DNA of 64,000 nucleotides from Williamsia deligens (GTDB lineage Bacteria > Actinomycetota > Actinomycetes > Mycobacteriales > Mycobacteriaceae), in assembly GCF_024171765.1 (NCBI RefSeq), contig NZ_JAMTCI010000003.1:1-64000 (forward strand). Reading direction: 5' to 3'. Positions 61,129 through 64,000 of this stretch are shown here, in pieces; the stretch's first letter is position 1; each line of letters opens with the position of its first letter. A model generated the notes under the pieces. It was not told where the DNA came from and ran no database searches. It saw only the letters and a list, made by a program, of their open reading frames with translations. The position numbers were made by a program, and so were the translations under genes.

Positions 61129-62503
61129 CCGAGCGGTCTGGGGGATCGGAGGCGCGTCGCAGACGATCCGCATGGGCGAGGAACGCGAGCAGCACCGAGA
61201 ACGTGACGGTCACCGGCAGGGTCGCGACCACCGGGTGGTCCAGCTGCAGTCCGATGACGCAGAACCCGATGAAGATGCCGCCGACGAGCGCGCGGGCCAG
61301 CGACCGACCGGTGATCAGCCGCCAGCCGACGACGGCTCCCACGATCAGGACCGCGACGAACGCCAGCCCGGCGAATACGCCTCCCCGGTAGACGGTGAGC
61401 AGGGGCGCGTTCGCGACGTAGTTCACCTGGAAGGCCAGGGCGCCGTCCTTGAACTCCGGTCGCGCCCACCCGAGCCCGAAGAACCAGTGGCCCGCCAACT
61501 GGTGCGGGAAGTTGCTCAGCGCGTCCTGACGTGAGGACGAACTGACGTCCTCGCCGACGAAGGACTGCAGGAGACGGTTGCGGACCTGTGGTGTCGCCGC
61601 GCCGACGATCAGGACCAGCACGCCCAGGGCGGCGACGGCGGAACGGAGTCGACGCCGCATGCGGTGGAACAGCATCACCAGCAGGACACCGAGGACCACG
61701 CTGACGATGACGCCGCGGCTCAGGGTGAGGACGAGGGCGAACACCAGCAGCGCCGCGATCGCCCACCGACGCCATCCCTCGATGACGACGAGGCAGACGC
61801 ACAGGGCGGTGAGCAGTCCGATCCCGGCGGCGTTGGGTTCCACCCACATCCCGCCGAGCCGCGCCGACTGCTCCACGCCCTGCGAGTTGTACACGTAGCG
61901 CGTCGAGGCGTCGACGATCCCGTAGCCGAACGGGCTGAACAGTTTTCGGATCGGTAATCCGGGAACCGCGAAGATGGCGATGCCGACCAGCGCGTTGAAC
62001 GCGGCGGCGACCACGAACACGACGCCGACGCGACGCATGTTCTCGGTCGACAACCGCAACAGGCCGATGACGGCGAAGGTCACGATCGTCCACTTCACGT
62101 AGTCGACGTAGTCGGAGACGGACAGGGCCGTGAACACCACCGAGACTGCGGAGACCGCGACCAACGCCATCACGGCCTTCTCGATCGGGTGCCACCGTGA
62201 CCCGGCACTCGGGTGGAGTGCCGCGGCCAGGACGACGGAGCCGGCGAAGACCAGATACAGCGGTAGCGGAGCGAGGGGGACGACACCGAACGGCAGGAAA
62301 CCGACGGTGATCGCGAGTCCGTAGTACAGCCAGAGTGGGTGTCGCAGACCGACATAGGCGCCGACCACCAGGCCGATGAGTCCGACGACCCCGACGAGGG
62401 CCAGCTTGCCGCCCAGGACCGCGGCGGCCGCGGCGAGCGGGCTGACGACGAGGACCGCCACCACACCCCAGGTCGCGGATCGCGAGCGGACACCGTCTGT
62501 CAC
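61046..62503 (-). CDS. O-antigen ligase/polymerase-like protein (Wzy-type)
   Basis: This is 485 residues from GTG 62503, the first start just before the first span. About ten to twelve hydrophobic spans run from WGVVAVLVVSPLAAAAAVLG. A large periplasmic loop contains ARLGGMWVEPNAAGIGLLTA and later the RQDALSNFPHQLAGHWFFGL GWARPEF segment, typical of the Wzy_C/RfaL family (H-x-x-x-x-x-x-G-x-G). It polymerises or ligates repeat units outside. It is encoded opposite to the rest of the cluster, and its C-terminal tail overlaps the glycosyltransferase gene. Confidence 0.83.
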   Translation of the reverse strand: MTDGVRSRSATWGVVAVLVVSPLAAAAAVLGGKLALVGVVGLIGLVVGAYVGLRHPLWLYYGLAITVGFLPFGVVPLAPLPLYLVFAGSVVLAAALHPSAGSRWHPIEKAVMALVAVSAVSVVFTALSVSDYVDYVKWTIVTFAVIGLLRLSTENMRRVGVVFVVAAAFNALVGIAIFAVPGLPIRKLFSPFGYGIVDASTRYVYNSQGVEQSARLGGMWVEPNAAGIGLLTALCVCLVVIEGWRRWAIAALLVFALVLTLSRGVIVSVVLGVLLVMLFHRMRRRLRSAVAALGVLVLIVGAATPQVRNRLLQSFVGEDVSSSSRQDALSNFPHQLAGHWFFGLGWARPEFKDGALAFQVNYVANAPLLTVYRGGVFAGLAFVAVLIVGAVVGWRLITGRSLARALVGGIFIGFCVIGLQLDHPVVATLPVTVTFSVLLAFLAHADRLRRASDPPDRSVSGTRPWLAPATPRPLHADAVPATGGR

Positions 62504-62601
62504 GGGTACATGGTGACACCCGCCTGGCGACCGTGCACCGGGGAGTGCGCGGCCGGGTGCCCGGCTGTGCGCATGAACGGTGGGCCGCCAGTCGGGGTCG
62601 T

Positions 62602-62651
62602 CACACTCCGGCCTCGTCGGGAGTGTGTCCCCGTCCACCCCCGGCTAGGGT
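62602..62651 (+). promoter_or_regulatory. Inverted repeat and -10 before the Wzz/kinase gene
   Basis: CACACTCC (62602-62609) and GGAGTGTG (62620-62627) form a perfect 8-bp inverted repeat with a 10-bp spacer. TAGGGT (62646-62651) is a -10 19 bp further on. The repeat would lie in the -30 to -55 zone, where an activator or repressor could bind. The 225-bp divergent gap 62504-62728 contains nothing else obvious. Confidence 0.4.
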
Positions 62652-62728
62652 GGCACCGTCACGACGGTCGTTGCCGACCGCACACAACGATGAAGGATCG
62701 GCAACCCACACACGAACGGAGTCGCCCC

Positions 62729-64000
62729 TTGGCGATCGGGGATTACTTGCGGGCCTTCCGGCGGTTCTGGTGGCTCATCGTCGTGGTCGCCGTCATCGGC
62801 GCCGCCGGGGGCTACGTGTGGTCGTTGGTGGCGCCGGCGAAGTACGCGTCCACGGCGCAGCTCTTCGTCACCACGCAGAGCGGCACCTCCGTCGGCGACG
62901 CGTACCAGAACAACCTCTTCTCGCAGGAACGGGTCAAGTCCTACGCGGGGCTCGCCACGAGTCGCCAGGTGGCCGCCCGCGCGGTGGAGCAGCTGAAGTC
63001 GTCGATGTCCGCCGACGACCTGCGCGCGAAGATCACCGCCGCGCCGGTGCTCAACACCGTCCTGCTCGACGTGACCGCGTCCGACTCCGATCCCGTCGCG
63101 GCACAGACCTACGCCAACGCCGTCGCCGACCAGCTGGTGCAGCTCGTCAGCGAGCTCGAGACGTCACGCCGCGGAGGCACGCCCGCCGCCGGTGCGATCC
63201 TCGTCGACGACGCCGACTACCCGTCGTCGGCCTCGGGGCCGTCGCTGGTGACCCGGATCGGGCTCGGCGCCGTCGCGGGTCTGGCCCTGGGCGTCATCGC
63301 CGTCATCGTGCTGGCGCTCGTGGACACCCGGGTCCGGCGCCGTGAGCGCGTGGAGGAGATCGCGGGCTCGCTCGTGCTGGGGGAGATCCCGGCGGACGCG
63401 CATCGTCCCGGTGTCGCGGTCGTCGACCCCGCCGCCGGGGGTGAACTGGTCGAACGCACCCGTCAGCTGGCGACAAACCTGCGGTTCGCCCGCAGCGCGG
63501 ACGGCACGCGTCCCGTCGTGATCGCGGTGACGAGCCCGGCGCACGGTGACGGTCGTTCCACCCTTGCCGTCGACCTCGCCGCGGTGCTCGCGGAATCGGG
63601 TCGTCGTGTCCTGCTCGTCGACGGTGACCTCGTCTCGCCGACGCTCGCCGACCGCCTGATCGTCGGCGGTCCGGGCGGTCGGTCGCAGCCGGTGTCGGGA
63701 CTGAGCACGGTGCTGCTCGGCGACGACACCCTCGACGACGCGGTGATCAACCGCGTCGGCGGTCGGTCGTTCTCGCTGCTGCCCGCTGGGCCGGTCCCGG
63801 CCTCGCGCGGTCAGCTGTGGGGCGGTGACCGCGCCCAGCAGGTCTTCGCCGACCTCTCGGTCCGCTACGACCACGTCGTCGTCGACACCCCACCTCTCGC
63901 CGACAACACCGACGGCGCCGTCGCGGCGGCTCTCGGCGACGGCGCGCTCGTCCTGGCCCGCCTCGGGCACACCCGCAGCACGGCGCTGCGGCGCGGTCTG
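62729..64000 (+). CDS. Wzz-domain/BY-kinase-like chain-length protein (partial)
   Basis: From a TTG at 62729 (GGAG 8 nt upstream) 424 codons run off the window. Residues 1-40 hold a Wzz start (IGDYLRAFRRFWWLIVVVAV) and TM1. An extracellular part follows, with TM2 near 175-195 (LGAVAGLALGVIAVIVLALV). A cytoplasmic ATPase domain has SPAHGDGRSTLAVDLA, VLLVDGDLVSPTLA (Walker A') and HVVVDTPPLADNTDG (Walker B). The usual P-loop Lys (GxGKST) is Arg276 here. Such proteins set polysaccharide chain length with Wzy. Any Tyr-rich tail lies beyond the window. Confidence 0.85.
   Translation, partial: MAIGDYLRAFRRFWWLIVVVAVIGAAGGYVWSLVAPAKYASTAQLFVTTQSGTSVGDAYQNNLFSQERVKSYAGLATSRQVAARAVEQLKSSMSADDLRAKITAAPVLNTVLLDVTASDSDPVAAQTYANAVADQLVQLVSELETSRRGGTPAAGAILVDDADYPSSASGPSLVTRIGLGAVAGLALGVIAVIVLALVDTRVRRRERVEEIAGSLVLGEIPADAHRPGVAVVDPAAGGELVERTRQLATNLRFARSADGTRPVVIAVTSPAHGDGRSTLAVDLAAVLAESGRRVLLVDGDLVSPTLADRLIVGGPGGRSQPVSGLSTVLLGDDTLDDAVINRVGGRSFSLLPAGPVPASRGQLWGGDRAQQVFADLSVRYDHVVVDTPPLADNTDGAVAAALGDGALVLARLGHTRSTALRRGL

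Overview
The window is 64 kb of GC-rich actinobacterial DNA with many GTG starts, ATGA/GTGA stop-start overlaps and probable leaderless starts. Much of the gene order from 5.9 to 55 kb follows the comEC-to-dnaG segment of Mycobacterium tuberculosis as I remember it (about Rv2414c to Rv2343c). The decaprenyl-type UppS, the Zur/SmtB pair and the siroheme sulfite reductase locus point to a mycolic-acid actinomycete. My inference is a Gordonia/Williamsia-like genus. No species can be named from the sequence alone.

Region 1 (1-5.95 kb) is the end of a temperate prophage. A translationally coupled operon of tiny genes runs leftward off the window. A divergent HTH/HTH switch contains phased GGAACA repeats. 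An ImmA-type HEXXH protease, a DUF3263-like protein and a large serine integrase follow. The integrase starts at the attachment junction, beyond which the 3' part of host comEC resumes. The host competence-channel gene is therefore split.

Region 2 (6-22.6 kb) is core chromosome: holA, rpsT, a sulfotransferase, a circularly permuted ATP-grasp / alpha-E / transglutaminase operon, a PemK-like protein, an alpha/beta hydrolase, lepA, an M3 peptidase, a cation-efflux protein and a GH15 trehalase-type enzyme. Between the efflux gene and the GH15 gene lies a 1.07 kb cassette. It is a Vsr/DUF559-like nuclease gene bracketed by inverted arrays of a 21-bp repeat. This is the most novel-looking object in the window.

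Region 3 (22.7-34.3 kb) is assimilatory sulfur metabolism in two opposed operons: subI-cysT-cysW-cysA, and nirA-cysH-cysD-cysN-chelatase. An HtrA-like protease lies between them. Each operon is preceded by a short ORF with Cys codons near its end, fitting cysteine-responsive attenuation.

Region 4 (34.3-55.5 kb) carries hemN/hemW, hrcA-dnaJ-rsmE, phoH-ybeY-corC-era, recO-uppS, zur/smtB with a readable promoter/operator, glyS, a cold-shock-domain protein, dgt, an MFS transporter, dnaG and a tRNA-Asn/tRNA-Met pair.

Region 5 (55.5-64 kb) is a Wzx/Wzy-type polysaccharide cluster: three glycosyltransferases, a hexapeptide acyltransferase, a flippase, an O-antigen-ligase/polymerase-like protein on the opposite strand, and a Wzz/BY-kinase-like protein that runs off the end and lacks the usual P-loop lysine.
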